Shown: positions 26,479-37,505, counted from the first letter of the stretch. The stretch is 64,000 bases of DNA from Streptomyces aurantiogriseus (GCF_014649375.1 NZ_BMSX01000004.1:62001-126000); one strand, 5' to 3'. Notes: a model not told the origin generated them from the sequence alone. Numbers and translations are program-made.

Positions 26479-27471
26479 CTACGCCACCGACCACGCGATG
26501 CCGTCGAGGATGTCGTGCTCGCTCACCACGACCTCCCGCGCACCGATCCGCTCCATGATCGACAGGAGGACCAGGGCACCCGCGGCGATCACGTCCACCC
26601 GGCCCGGGTGCATCGACGGGACGGCCGCGCGCTCGGCGTGCGTGGAGTGCAGCAGCCACTCGGTGATCTCGCGGACCCGGTCGAGGGAGACGCGGGAGTG
26701 GTGAATGGCCGTGGAGTCGTACTCGGGAAGCTCCTGCGCGATCGCCGAGACCGTCGTCACCGAGCCCGCCAGCCCCACCAGCGTGTGCGCCTCGTGCAGC
26801 GGGACCGTCTGCTCGACGAGGTCCAGCGCGGCCTCGATGTCGGCGCGCATCGCCGCGATCTGCTCCGCGGTGGGCGGATCGGTGACCTTCCCGCCCACGA
26901 CCAGGTGCCGCTCCGTCATCCGCACACAGCCGACGTCGACGGAGCGGGCCGCCCGCACATGGTCGTCGCCGACGACGAACTCCGTCGAGCCGCCGCCGAT
27001 GTCCACGACGAGGTACGGCTTGGTGAGGTCGCCCGCCCGTCGCCCACCACCCTCGAACGAAGGGCGCTCCGTGCCCCCCTGGTTCTGCCCGGTGAGTTCC
27101 CCGGTCGCTCCCGTGAACGAGAACTCGGCCTCCTGATCACCGGAGATGACCTCGGGTTCCACCCCCAGGATGTCCAGCACCCCGCGCACGAACTCGTCCC
27201 GGTTCTCGGCGTCCCGGGAGGCGGAGGTGGCGACGAAGCGCAGGTGCTCGGCGCCGTGCTCCTTGATGACGGCCGCGTACTCCCGGCAGGCGGCGAAGGT
27301 CCGTTCCAGCGCCTCGGGGGCGAGCCGTCCCGTGCGGTCGACGCCCTGGCCGAGACGGACGATCGTCATACGACGGTCCAGCTCGACCAGTTCACCGGTG
27401 GCCGGGTCGGCGTCGGCGACGAGGAGGCGGATGGAGTTGGTACCGCAGTCGATGGCGGCGACGCGGGTCAT
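26479..27471 (-). CDS. Ppx/GppA-family exopolyphosphatase
   Basis: A 330-residue single-unit Ppx/GppA phosphatase. Sugar-kinase-like phosphate loops are visible: VAAIDCGTNSIRLLVAD at the N terminus and YLVVDIGGGSTEFVVG near residue 155; also GLAGSVTTVSAIAQ near 230. Such enzymes hydrolyse polyphosphate or pppGpp. An in-frame insertion rich in Gly, Gln and Arg (ELTGQNQGGTERPSFEGGG, about residues 126-144) sits just before the second phosphate loop and is absent in typical relatives. Confidence 0.9.
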   Translation of the reverse strand: MTRVAAIDCGTNSIRLLVADADPATGELVELDRRMTIVRLGQGVDRTGRLAPEALERTFAACREYAAVIKEHGAEHLRFVATSASRDAENRDEFVRGVLDILGVEPEVISGDQEAEFSFTGATGELTGQNQGGTERPSFEGGGRRAGDLTKPYLVVDIGGGSTEFVVGDDHVRAARSVDVGCVRMTERHLVVGGKVTDPPTAEQIAAMRADIEAALDLVEQTVPLHEAHTLVGLAGSVTTVSAIAQELPEYDSTAIHHSRVSLDRVREITEWLLHSTHAERAAVPSMHPGRVDVIAAGALVLLSIMERIGAREVVVSEHDILDGIAWSVA

Positions 27472-27562
27472 GGCATTCCTTGTCGTCTGGGGCGGGTGTC
27501 AACAGCCCGTCCGGGCACTCCCTCTGGGGGAGTTCGAGCGGGAAGGGCAGGGGCGGGGGCGA

Positions 27563-28084
27563 TCATTCCGCGGTCGGCACCACGCACGCACCCTTGGTCC
27601 ACCACTCGGGCAGCATCGCGATCGCCTCGTCGCCCAGGGGGTTCACGCCCGGGCCGGCGGCCAGGGAGTGGGCCACGAGTACGTGCAGGCACTTCACCCG
27701 GTCCGGCATGCCGCCCGCGCTGGGGAAGCCCTTCAGCTCCTCGATCTCGTCGCGGCGCCGGATGTAGTCCTCGTGGGCGGCGCGGTAGGCGGCGGCCAGC
27801 TCCGGGTCGGTCTCCAGGCGGGCCGTCATCTCCTTCATCACGCCGTTCGCCTCGAGGGTGCCGATCGCGGAGTTCGCCTTGGGGCACGTCAGGTAGTACA
27901 GCGTGGGGAAGGGGGTGCCGTCGGGAAGGCGGGGCGCCGTCTCCACGACGTCCGGCCGGCCGCACGGGCAGCGGTGCGCGATCGCGCGCAGACCGCGCGG
28001 CGGGCGCCCGAGCTGCTGCTTGAAGGCCTCGACGTCCGCGTCGGTGGGTTCGGTGCGCGGGGTGGTCGGCGGGGGCGTTTCCAT
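27563..28084 (-). CDS. DUF501 protein
   Basis: A 173-residue protein with the DUF501 pattern: LGRPPRGLRAIAHRCPCGRP, TLYYLTCPKANSAIG, and KCLHVLVAHSLAAGPGVNP, then LGDEAI. Cys and His residues (HRCPCG, CPK, KCLH) may bind metal. Function unknown. In actinobacteria it is conserved between divIC/eno and ppx, as here. Confidence 0.88.
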   Translation of the reverse strand: METPPPTTPRTEPTDADVEAFKQQLGRPPRGLRAIAHRCPCGRPDVVETAPRLPDGTPFPTLYYLTCPKANSAIGTLEANGVMKEMTARLETDPELAAAYRAAHEDYIRRRDEIEELKGFPSAGGMPDRVKCLHVLVAHSLAAGPGVNPLGDEAIAMLPEWWTKGACVVPTAE

Positions 28085-28119
28085 GCCGTACGAAAGTCTC
28101 TCTGCTGTCTTGGGTGGAT

Positions 28120-28596
28120 TCACTGGTCGGAGGCGTCGGACTTGTCGACCCCGTCCCAGACGTTGGAGTACCAGGGGCGGTCGGCGGCCCCCAGGTCGGT
28201 GCGGGCCTGCTTCGCCGCGTCCGGGTCGATGACGACGAAGCCCGTCTCCCCCGGCATCACGTAGTGGAGCCGCTGCCGGATCTGCTGCTCGGCGTACGCG
28301 TCGTCCTGCCAGCGTGCCTTGAGGTCGCGCAGTTCTTCCACCCGCTCCTCGGCCCGCTCCCGCTCGCGCTCCAGATCGGCGATCTCGGCGCGCTGGGAGA
28401 CGTACTGCCGCATGGGGTAGGCCAGGGCCACGATCAGCGAGCACAGGACGAGCGCGAGGAGGGCCGCGCGGCCGGTGAGCCGGGAGCGGCGGGCCTGGCG
28501 TCGGGTCTGGGAGCGATAGACGCGGGCCGCCGTCTGTTCGCCGAGCAACCTGATCCTGGTCGCGGTGGAGAAACGGTCCCGGTCCCTCGCGGCCAC
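28120..28596 (-). CDS. Septum formation initiator DivIC/FtsB
   Basis: A 158-residue bitopic protein from GTG 28596. Residues 1-43 are basic and cytoplasmic, a transmembrane helix covers about 44-62, and a heptad coiled coil follows (EIADLERERERAEERVEELRD is about residues 72-92), then the family sequence QQIRQRLHYVMPGETGF. It belongs to the FtsL-FtsB-FtsQ sub-complex of the divisome. It lies just downstream of eno as in other Streptomyces. Confidence 0.9.
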   Translation of the reverse strand: MAARDRDRFSTATRIRLLGEQTAARVYRSQTRRQARRSRLTGRAALLALVLCSLIVALAYPMRQYVSQRAEIADLERERERAEERVEELRDLKARWQDDAYAEQQIRQRLHYVMPGETGFVVIDPDAAKQARTDLGAADRPWYSNVWDGVDKSDASDQ

Positions 28597-28623
28597 TGTC
28601 CCCCGCCTCCCGTCTCACACGTG

Positions 28624-28668
28624 CGTACGTCCCCGGACACGGTACGGGACCGAGTACGGGGACGTACG
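28624..28668 (-). terminator. Inverted repeat after eno
   Basis: CGTACGTCCCCG (28624-28635) and CGGGGACGTACG (28657-28668) form a perfect 12-bp stem with a 21-nt loop. It probably separates eno from divIC. Confidence 0.7.
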
Positions 28669-28715
28669 TACGACTGGCTGAGGCTTGGCCCGCCGAGGGT
28701 CAGCCCTTGCCGTTC

Positions 28716-30323
<1,608 letters not shown>

Positions 30324-30377
30324 TCAGTGTGCGGGCCTCGGTTGTGAGGGGGCTGTGCCCCTGCTGGGGGCCAGGTG

Positions 30378-31085
<708 letters not shown>

Positions 31086-31088
31086 TCA

Positions 31089-31300
31089 CCGACGCCTGCG
31101 AGGTGAGCTGTCGGGTTCGGGCCGGTTGAGTTGCCCGGCCACTCCTCCGTGGGAGGCGTGGCTTCACCCCTAGCCGCGGCCGTCAACTGCCCGGTGCGGC
31201 ACTTACCTTGGGTCCCCCGCTCCTGCCTGCGGCGCTTGACGCGACGACTGTTCCCGGGCAGCCGCTGGCAGGATTCGGCGTTGCGACAGCCGGGGCTCGG
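31089..31300 (-). ncRNA. ydaO/yuaA c-di-AMP riboswitch upstream of rpf gene
   Basis: The 5' leader on the minus strand contains the conserved ydaO elements in order: CGCCGAATCCTGCC (about 31280), GGGGGACCCAAGG, TAGGGGTGAAGCC, and the 3' block CGACAGCTCACCTCGCAGG (about 31095-31115). It ends 15 nt before the rpf start codon, so the ribosome site GGTGAGGGG overlaps the end of the aptamer region. Such elements bind c-di-AMP and control cell-wall hydrolase genes, including rpfA, in Streptomyces. Confidence 0.88.
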
Positions 31301-31317
31301 GTTGCCGAGCGGTCATG

Positions 31318-31347
31318 ACCGTAGACACGCAATCGGCGGAATTTCAA
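31318..31347 (-). promoter_or_regulatory. rpf promoter
   Basis: TTGAAA (31342-31347), an 18-bp spacer and TACGGT (31318-31323) on the minus strand. The start near 31311 precedes the riboswitch by about 10 nt, giving a leader of about 238 nt. Confidence 0.6.
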
Positions 31348-31448
31348 AGACGATCAGGGCTTCTGAGACTCATCCCACACTTTCGCCAAAGCGGACATTT
31401 GACGCGAAGTGTGACGTGAACTCCGGCCGTTTTCTCGGGGTTTCCGCC

Positions 31449-32486
31449 CTATTCGACCCCGGTCGCAAGGGTCTGACCGGGGGAGATGTTGCTCGGATCG
31501 GCCCCGATGAGGTCCTTGTTCTCGGCATAGAGGGCGCGCCATCCGCCGTCGAGGTCAAGGGAGTCGGCGATGGAGGCGAGGGAGTCGCCCGCCTGGACGG
31601 TGTAGGTGCCGGCCGTGCCGCCGAGGGTGCTCGCGGCGTGACGACCGGAGGAGGCGGCGGGCGCACCCTCGGTCGCGCTCTCGTCAGCGGTGCCGCCACG
31701 GTGGCGGCCGGAGCCGGCGGCGGCGTCGACCGCACCGGTGTCGACGAGGCTCCAAGAACCGGCACTCTGCTCCGAGTTGTCCGAGCCGCCCGCTTCCGGG
31801 GTGCCGCTGGGCGAGCTGTCGTCCGCCTGCGAACCGCTCGCGTCGGAACCGGCGGCCGCATCGGACTTCGAGGGGCTGTCCGGCGTGGAGGAAGAAGAGG
31901 ACGAAGGGGACGAAGGGGACGAGGAAGGCGTATTCGCGGTATCCGAGGAGGAATCGGCGGACGGGTCGGTGGAGGTGTCGCCGGAATCGCTCGAGGAGCC
32001 GGAGGAGTTGGAGGATCCGGACGAGCCCCTGGACAGGTCGGACAAGCCGGATGTTATGGAGGAGTCGGACGAGTCGTCCGCCACGCCCGTGTCCAGGTCC
32101 ACCGAGCCGGACTCCTTGCTGAGCCCGGACGTCAGCCCGCAGGTGCCCCACGCTCCGACGCCCTGGTCGGCGAGGAGCTTCTGAGCGACGGAGATCTGCT
32201 GGTTGCGGCTGGCGAGGTCGGGGCGCGAGGCGTAGTCGAGGCCGCCGTGCGTCTCCCAGTCCTCCTGAGTCAGGGACAGGCCGCCGTACTCGCCGCCGCC
32301 CTCGTTGGCGCTCCAGGAGCCGCCGGTCTCGCACTCCGCGACCTTGTCCCACACCGTGCCGTCGGCGGCGCTCGCACCGGAGGCGCCGAGCAGCGGGATG
32401 GCGATGGCGGAGCCGGTCACGCCGGCCGCGACGAGGAGGGCCGGGGCCTGGCGGGGGCGACGGTGACGACCGTTCCCGGAGAGCAT
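31449..32486 (-). CDS. Second Rpf/LysM secreted protein with long Ser/Asp linker
   Basis: 345 residues from ATG 32486. The signal peptide is about residues 1-40, followed by an Rpf domain (DGTVWDKVAECETGGSWSAN, GLSLTQEDWETHGG, GVGAWGTCG). A ~170-residue linker of Ser, Asp, Thr, Gly and Pro follows (SSSDSGDTSTDPSADSSSD and similar), far longer than in the neighbouring Rpf. A C-terminal LysM closes it (YTVQAGDSLASIADSL...ISPGQTLATGV). No ydaO leader is visible upstream, so control of the two rpf genes differs. Confidence 0.9.
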   Translation of the reverse strand: MLSGNGRHRRPRQAPALLVAAGVTGSAIAIPLLGASGASAADGTVWDKVAECETGGSWSANEGGGEYGGLSLTQEDWETHGGLDYASRPDLASRNQQISVAQKLLADQGVGAWGTCGLTSGLSKESGSVDLDTGVADDSSDSSITSGLSDLSRGSSGSSNSSGSSSDSGDTSTDPSADSSSDTANTPSSSPSSPSSSSSSTPDSPSKSDAAAGSDASGSQADDSSPSGTPEAGGSDNSEQSAGSWSLVDTGAVDAAAGSGRHRGGTADESATEGAPAASSGRHAASTLGGTAGTYTVQAGDSLASIADSLDLDGGWRALYAENKDLIGADPSNISPGQTLATGVE

Positions 32487-32543
32487 GCGGGGGCCTTTCT
32501 CGAGACAGCAGTGCCCGCGCGGCGGGTGAAGCAGGGTCGCCGC

Positions 32544-32586
32544 GTTGACGAGTGAACGTATCGCCAGACGATCACTTGTCACAAGT
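32544..32586 (-). promoter_or_regulatory. Promoter with 13-bp palindrome for second rpf gene
   Basis: ACTTGTGACAAGT (32574-32586) is a perfect palindrome about a central base. It overlaps a possible -35 TTGTGA that is 18 bp from TACGTT. GATCAC motifs recur nearby (32570, 32600, 32612). A repressor or CRP-like protein could bind here. Confidence 0.45.
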
Positions 32587-32716
32587 TAATGCCGCGCAGA
32601 TCACGTGAAGATCACAGAGGTGAGGAACGGTCACCTTTGCTTCGCCGTACGGGCACATCACGGCGGGTCAGCGGGCGGGTGCTGGGGGTGGGGTGGGGTC
32701 AGTCGGTGGTGCGGGT

Positions 32717-34018
32717 TCATTGGCTTACGGGTTCTACGGGTGCTACGGGCTCTACGGGGCTGAACTCCACGGGCAGGGTGCGCAGGCCGCGCATGATGAG
32801 GCCCCCGCGCCATCTCAAGTCGGCCGGGTCGGCGGCCAGTCGGAGGTCGGGGAGGCGGGTGAGGAGGGTGGCGAGGGCGGTCTGGCCCTCCAGACGGGCG
32901 AGGGGGGCGCCCAGGCAGTAGTGGATGCCGTGGCCATAGCCGAGGTGCTGGTTGTCGCGGCGGGAGAGGTCGAGGACGTCGGGGTCGGTGAAGCGTGCCG
33001 GATCGCGGTCGGCGGCCGCGAGGACGACGAGGACGGGGTCGCCGGGGGCGATGTCCTGGCCGCCGATGGTGAGGGGGCGGGTGGCGAAGCGCCAGGTGGC
33101 GAGTTCCACGGGGCCGTCGTAGCGCAGGAGTTCCTCGACGCCGGTTTCGAGGAGGGTGCTGTCGCCGGTGGTCAGGGAGGCCTGGAGCCGGTGGCGCTGC
33201 TCGGGGTGGGTGAGGAGGGCGTAGGTGCCGTTGCCGATGAGGTTGACGGTGGTCTCGAAGCCGGCGAACAGGAGGATGAAGGCCATGGCGGCGGCCTCGT
33301 TCTCGGTGAGGTGCTCGCCGTGGTCGGAGGCGCGGATGAGGCCGGAGATGAGGTCCTCGCCGGGCATGGGCTCGGCGGGCAGGGCCTCACGCTTGCGGTG
33401 GATGAGCTCGGCGAGATAGCCGCGCATCTTCTTCACCGACCGCGCGACACCGCCGCGCGGGCCTCCGCCGTGCCGGATCATCATGCCCGCCCAGTCGCGG
33501 AAGTCGTCCTGGTCCTCGCGGGGGACGCCGAGGAGGTCGCAAATGGCGTAGATGGGGAGGGGGAAGGCGAAGTCGTGGATGAGGTCGGCGGTGCCCTGCT
33601 GGGCGAACCGGTCGATGAGGTGGTCGGTCAGCTCCTGCACGCGGGGCGCGAACTCGGCGACGCGGCGGGGCGTGAAGGCCTTGCTGACCAGGCGGCGCAG
33701 CCGGGTGTGGTCCGGCGGGTCGATGTTGAGCAGATGCGTCATCAGCTCGGCCTTGCGCTCACCGGGGATCCCGGTCTTGCCCTTCGCGTGCGCGGGCTCG
33801 TCGTGATGCGCGGGGTTCTTGCTGAGCCGCTGGTCGGCGAGGGCCTGCCGGGCATCGGCGTAACGCGTGACCAGCCAGGCTTCCACGCCGCTGGGCAGTT
33901 CGGTGCGGTGCACGGGGGCGTGCTCGCGCAGCCAGGCGTAGGCGGGGTAGGGGTTGGTGGCGAATTCCCAGGTGAAGAGGTCGGGGGCGGGGGTGGCGGG
34001 GGTGGGCTGGTTGGTCAC
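32717..34018 (-). CDS. Cytochrome P450
   Basis: A 433-residue soluble bacterial P450. The I-helix oxygen-binding motif is LLFAGFETT near residue 255, the K-helix ExxR is EELLRYDGP near 298, and the heme loop is LGYGHGIHYCLGAPLARLE near 365. Here Tyr replaces the usual Phe at the start of the FxxGxHxCxG signature. The N terminus overlaps the stop of the STAND-like gene by 4 bp (ATGA), so the two are translationally coupled. No ferredoxin or reductase gene is adjacent. The C terminus ends in VEPVAPVEPVSQ, encoded by a 9-bp tandem repeat. Confidence 0.93.
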   Translation of the reverse strand: MTNQPTPATPAPDLFTWEFATNPYPAYAWLREHAPVHRTELPSGVEAWLVTRYADARQALADQRLSKNPAHHDEPAHAKGKTGIPGERKAELMTHLLNIDPPDHTRLRRLVSKAFTPRRVAEFAPRVQELTDHLIDRFAQQGTADLIHDFAFPLPIYAICDLLGVPREDQDDFRDWAGMMIRHGGGPRGGVARSVKKMRGYLAELIHRKREALPAEPMPGEDLISGLIRASDHGEHLTENEAAAMAFILLFAGFETTVNLIGNGTYALLTHPEQRHRLQASLTTGDSTLLETGVEELLRYDGPVELATWRFATRPLTIGGQDIAPGDPVLVVLAAADRDPARFTDPDVLDLSRRDNQHLGYGHGIHYCLGAPLARLEGQTALATLLTRLPDLRLAADPADLRWRGGLIMRGLRTLPVEFSPVEPVAPVEPVSQ

Positions 34019-35697
34019 TCCTTGACGGTAGCCGGGATGTCGGCGAGAGCTTTGCGGAGGGCGGTCAGCTGGGTGGCTGCCGGCTTGGAACCGGCTTCGG
34101 CGGCCTGGGCCAGCCAGTGTTCGGCGCGGGTGAGGAGGAAGGGGCCGATGTCATGGACCGCGACGGGGTTACCGGCCCCGGCTGCCGCTTCGTAGTAGCG
34201 GATGGCTTCGGCGTGCTCACCCCGTCCGGCGAGGTATCGGGCGAACAGAAAGGTCCCCCAGATCCTGTTCTGGTCCGCCAGCCTCTCGTACCAGAACCTG
34301 GCGTCGGTGTGGTCCCCGGCAAGGGACGCGAGGATGCCGAGGGTGTTCATGGCGTTGCCGTCCCCCGCCTCGCCCAAGGCGCGAAGGGCTGCGCGGCCCG
34401 CCCGGACCACGTCGTCGAGGTCGTCCGGGCTGTGCTTCTGCGCCTCCTCGGTAGCCCTCACCCACTGGTCGTGCTTCAGGGGTGACAGGTCCGGCGACCG
34501 CAGGGCATCCGCGACCAGGGGTCCGCTCGCCCGCCACGTCCCGGTTCCCTCTCCCCGGACGAGAAGGCCGACGGCGCCGAGCCGGGGCCTGACCGCCCAT
34601 TCGAGAGCCTCGTCCAGCCAGGGCCCGGTCAACGTCGTCAGGGCCTCCAGCGGCACCGCCGCCGTTACCCCGCACCGGGCCAGGTCGACGGCCGCCCGCA
34701 CCAGCTCGTGCCCGCGCTTCCGCGCCAACGACCGGCCTGCCCGCAGCCACTCCTCCCACAGCTCCGGCCCGACCGCGAGGAACTGGGTCACGCCCAGCGT
34801 CCCGCGATGCCGGCGGGCGTCCACGAGGCGCGGATCGGCTGCCTCGGCGAGGCGGGCCCGTTCTGCCTCGCTCCAGTGGCAGGTCAGCTGCACCGTGGAC
34901 GCCCCGCTCAGCACGCGGGCCGTGGGCCCGTCCCCGAAGCGACGGTCGTCGTAGGCCGCGTCGCGCATGGTGGCCAGGACGAGGACGCCCTCGTGGACGC
35001 ACTGCGCCAGCAGACCGGCCGTCAGGCCCTGTTCGCCGAGGTGTCCTTCGAGGTCGTCCAGCCAGACGACGTGGTTGCCCGAGCGGTCCCGGCCGCGCAG
35101 GGCGGTCGGCAGTCCGCGCAGGTCCGTGCCCGGCTGGGCGTTGTGGACGCGGGTCCGGACACCGCCGCCCACCCGGCGCAGTGCCGCCCACGCCGTCCTC
35201 GACTTGCCGGAGAGCGGTTCCCCCGTGACGACGACCAGTCCGCCGGTGCGCAGGCGCTCCTCGACGATCCGGTCGAGTACGTCGTCGGCGTCACGGCGCA
35301 CGTACGGCGGCAGCGTGGGCTCGTCGCCGAAGCGGCGCACGGGGCGAACACCGAGGGTGAGACGGCGGACGGCGCGGAGTTGAGGCCAGGTGTCGGCGGG
35401 GGTGACGGGGGTGGGGGCGGAAGCGTAGTTGTACTGGGCGCCGATCACGGCGGCATGGAAGGTTCCGTGGCTGAAGTCGACGTGGTCGCGGGTGGCGGCC
35501 GCGGCAGCCTCGGCGGGGACCACGGGAACGTCGACATGGTCATGGGCGGGAGCGGGGGCGACGGGAACCGGGATCGACTCGGCTTCCGGTTCACGCAGGG
35601 GCGCACCGCACACCGGGCAAGCGCTGTCACGGCTGCTCGTGGAGGTGCCGCACCCCCGGCAGCTCACAGAGCGAGACCTCGTGTTCCTCCGCGCCAT
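34015..35697 (-). CDS. STAND-like P-loop ATPase with zinc ribbon and TPR/Sel1-like tail
   Basis: 560 residues from ATG 35697 (GTG 35715 is possible). An N-terminal zinc ribbon shows CRGCG...CPVCG (residues ~13-33). A short motif, DFSHGTFHAAVIGAQYN (about 75-91), precedes the ATPase. The nucleotide site has Walker A TGEPLSGKSRTA near 162 and Walker B HVVWLDDLEG near 210. The C-terminal ~150 residues look like TPR/Sel1 helices (NTLGILASLAGDHTDARFWY, GEHAEAIRYYEAAAGAGN). Such proteins act as signal-responsive scaffolds. Coupling to a P450 is unusual. Confidence 0.8.
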   Translation of the reverse strand: MARRNTRSRSVSCRGCGTSTSSRDSACPVCGAPLREPEAESIPVPVAPAPAHDHVDVPVVPAEAAAAATRDHVDFSHGTFHAAVIGAQYNYASAPTPVTPADTWPQLRAVRRLTLGVRPVRRFGDEPTLPPYVRRDADDVLDRIVEERLRTGGLVVVTGEPLSGKSRTAWAALRRVGGGVRTRVHNAQPGTDLRGLPTALRGRDRSGNHVVWLDDLEGHLGEQGLTAGLLAQCVHEGVLVLATMRDAAYDDRRFGDGPTARVLSGASTVQLTCHWSEAERARLAEAADPRLVDARRHRGTLGVTQFLAVGPELWEEWLRAGRSLARKRGHELVRAAVDLARCGVTAAVPLEALTTLTGPWLDEALEWAVRPRLGAVGLLVRGEGTGTWRASGPLVADALRSPDLSPLKHDQWVRATEEAQKHSPDDLDDVVRAGRAALRALGEAGDGNAMNTLGILASLAGDHTDARFWYERLADQNRIWGTFLFARYLAGRGEHAEAIRYYEAAAGAGNPVAVHDIGPFLLTRAEHWLAQAAEAGSKPAATQLTALRKALADIPATVKE

Positions 35698-35740
35698 ACA
35701 AGCCCCCGCGCCCACTTCGACGAGTCAGAACCCCACCGTA

Positions 35741-36733
35741 CTAATCCCCCACGCCCTCAACCCCCCGAATCGCATCCCGATAAGCCCGAGCCGCCGCTCT
35801 GAGCGCCGCCTCCGGGTCCACCCCCTCCGACTCCGCCCGCGCCGCCAGCGCCAGCAGCTCGTAGCCGATGCCCTCGGCCGTCGGCAACGGCACCTCCAGG
35901 TCCGCCGACCGCACCCGCGACGCCAGCTTCGCCGCGAGGGCCAGGCCCGGCTGGTGGAGGGGGATGCCGTCCGTCACCGACTCACGGCGTTTCTCCACCG
36001 CCTTCGTGCGCAGCCAGTGCTCCTTGACCTCCTCCGGGGTCGTCGCCGTCGCGTCGCCGAAGACGTGGGGGTGGCGGTGGATGAGCTTGGTGACGATGGT
36101 GGCCGCCACGTCGTCGATGGAGAACGGGGAGTCCGGATCATCCTCGGCGATCCTCGCGTGGAAGACGACCTGGAGGAGGACGTCGCCCAGTTCCTCCCTC
36201 AGTTCGTCCCGGTCGCCGTCCTCGATGGCCTCGACGAGTTCGTAGGCCTCCTCGATGCCGTACTTCGCCAGGCCCTTGTGGGTCTGCTGCGACGACCAGG
36301 GGCACTCGGCGCGGATGCGGTCCATGACCTGGATCAGGTCGAGGAGGCGGGCGCCTGGGAGGTCGTAGGAGGCGGGGAGGAGTTCCAGTTCGGGCATGGC
36401 GACGCGGCCGGAGCCGGCCAGGCGGGCGAGGCCGTCCGTCAGGGTCGGTTCGCCCTCGCCGGTCGCCACGACGACGACCGTGTGACCGCCGGCGCAGGCG
36501 GCGACCAGGTCCTCGGCCGTCGGGGACGCCTCCTCGACGCGTATGCCGGCCTCGCGCAGGTACGGCAGCTGGGGGTGGGCGCCGTCCGCGCACAGGACGC
36601 GGTCGGCCGTGCGCAGGGCCTGCCAGGCGGGCCAGGACAGCAGGCCGGGGGCGACACGGTGGCTGGTGGTGAGCAGGACGACTCGGCCGGAGGGGTCTTC
36701 GGGCGTCACACTCGTTGCGCTCGTTGCGTTCAC
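35741..36733 (-). CDS. mazG: MazG-family nucleotide pyrophosphohydrolase
   Basis: About 330 residues from GTG 36733 (GTG 36751 possible). The MazG signature is in residues ~140-250: RIRAECPWSSQQTHKGLAKY, GIEEAYELVEAIED (metal-binding EExxE-type), ELREELGDVLLQVVFHA with the ExxD pair, then IVTKLIHRHPHVFG. The N-terminal ~130 residues are the extra domain seen in actinobacterial MazG. It hydrolyses NTPs to NMPs, cleaning the nucleotide pool. The N terminus includes a 9-bp tandem repeat, giving ATSATS. Confidence 0.9.
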   Translation of the reverse strand: MNATSATSVTPEDPSGRVVLLTTSHRVAPGLLSWPAWQALRTADRVLCADGAHPQLPYLREAGIRVEEASPTAEDLVAACAGGHTVVVVATGEGEPTLTDGLARLAGSGRVAMPELELLPASYDLPGARLLDLIQVMDRIRAECPWSSQQTHKGLAKYGIEEAYELVEAIEDGDRDELREELGDVLLQVVFHARIAEDDPDSPFSIDDVAATIVTKLIHRHPHVFGDATATTPEEVKEHWLRTKAVEKRRESVTDGIPLHQPGLALAAKLASRVRSADLEVPLPTAEGIGYELLALAARAESEGVDPEAALRAAARAYRDAIRGVEGVGD

Positions 36734-36802
36734 ACCTCGAACGTAACCCACGCCTGCGGACGGCCCCGCCGGTTGTCCACAGGACGGGCCGGCCGGTCAT
36801 AT

Positions 36803-36878
36803 GGTCAGGTCGTCCGCCGGTTCCCAAGGTCAGGCCGTCCGCCGGTTCCCGCGGTCAGGTCGTCTGCTGGGTTCCTGC
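36803..36878. repeat. 25-bp tandem array across a stop codon
   Basis: Three copies of a ~25-bp unit (core GTCAGGTCGTCCGCCGG) lie at 36803-36827, 36828-36852 and 36853-36878. The third copy encodes the last residues (QQTT) and stop of the lipoprotein gene. Confidence 0.85.
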
Positions 36879-37505
36879 CGACGTGACCTCCCGCACCCAC
36901 GGCGTCTTCGCGTTGACGCGGCTGACCTTCTTGACGTCCCAGGCGCCGTAGCGCGGGTTGAGGTCGACGCCGAGTTCCTGGGACGTCCTGGACAGGGCGC
37001 TCCAGAAGGCGGGCTGGCTGGTGTCGGTGCCGAGCCGGGCGGCGAGTTGCTGGGCCTCGAGCTGGAGGCGGAGGTTCTCGTCGAGGCGCTGCGGCGGGAT
37101 GCCGTACTGCTGGAGCCAGGTCATCTCCAGGCCCTTCCCGCCGCCCGCCTGCTGTTCCAGGCCGGCCCGCATGTCCTGGACCTCCTTGCGGGTGACGGTG
37201 ATGCCCGCGTCCTCGGCGGCGCGGTGCAGGACGCGGTCGAGGACCATGCCGTGCAGGGTGTCGCGGGTGAGGGTGCCGGTCTGGGCGATGACCTGCGCGT
37301 ACTGGGCGTCGTCGGTGACGGCGGCGCGCTGGGCCGCGCGGACCTCCTTCACCCGGTTCTCCAGCTGGGAGACGGTGATCCGCTGGCCGTCGACGACGGC
37401 CGCCGCGCCGGGATGCGCCTCGTTTCCGCAGGCGGTGAGGAGGGGTCCGGCCGCGACGATCGCGGCGGACAGCAGGAGCGCGGTGCGACGACGGCGGCTG
37501 TGCAA
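36855..37505 (-). CDS. SurA-N-like secreted lipoprotein (chaperone/peptidyl-prolyl isomerase-like)
   Basis: 216 residues starting at TTG 37505, supported by GGGAGG 5 nt upstream and a lipoprotein signal right after it (HSRRRRTALLLSAAIVAAGP, then LLTACGNE with Cys ~26). The mature part begins VVDGQRITVSQLENRVKEV, the SurA N-terminal pattern, with helices such as LTRDTLHGMVLDRVLHRAAED. No parvulin PPIase domain follows. Probably a membrane-anchored folding factor for secreted proteins, as in its relatives next to mazG and mfd in Streptomyces. Confidence 0.85.
   Translation of the reverse strand: MHSRRRRTALLLSAAIVAAGPLLTACGNEAHPGAAAVVDGQRITVSQLENRVKEVRAAQRAAVTDDAQYAQVIAQTGTLTRDTLHGMVLDRVLHRAAEDAGITVTRKEVQDMRAGLEQQAGGGKGLEMTWLQQYGIPPQRLDENLRLQLEAQQLAARLGTDTSQPAFWSALSRTSQELGVDLNPRYGAWDVKKVSRVNAKTPWVREVTSAGTQQTT

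Noticed and set aside
32487..32716. Second ydaO riboswitch upstream of the other rpf gene
   Set aside because: None of the conserved blocks seen at 31089-31300 are present.
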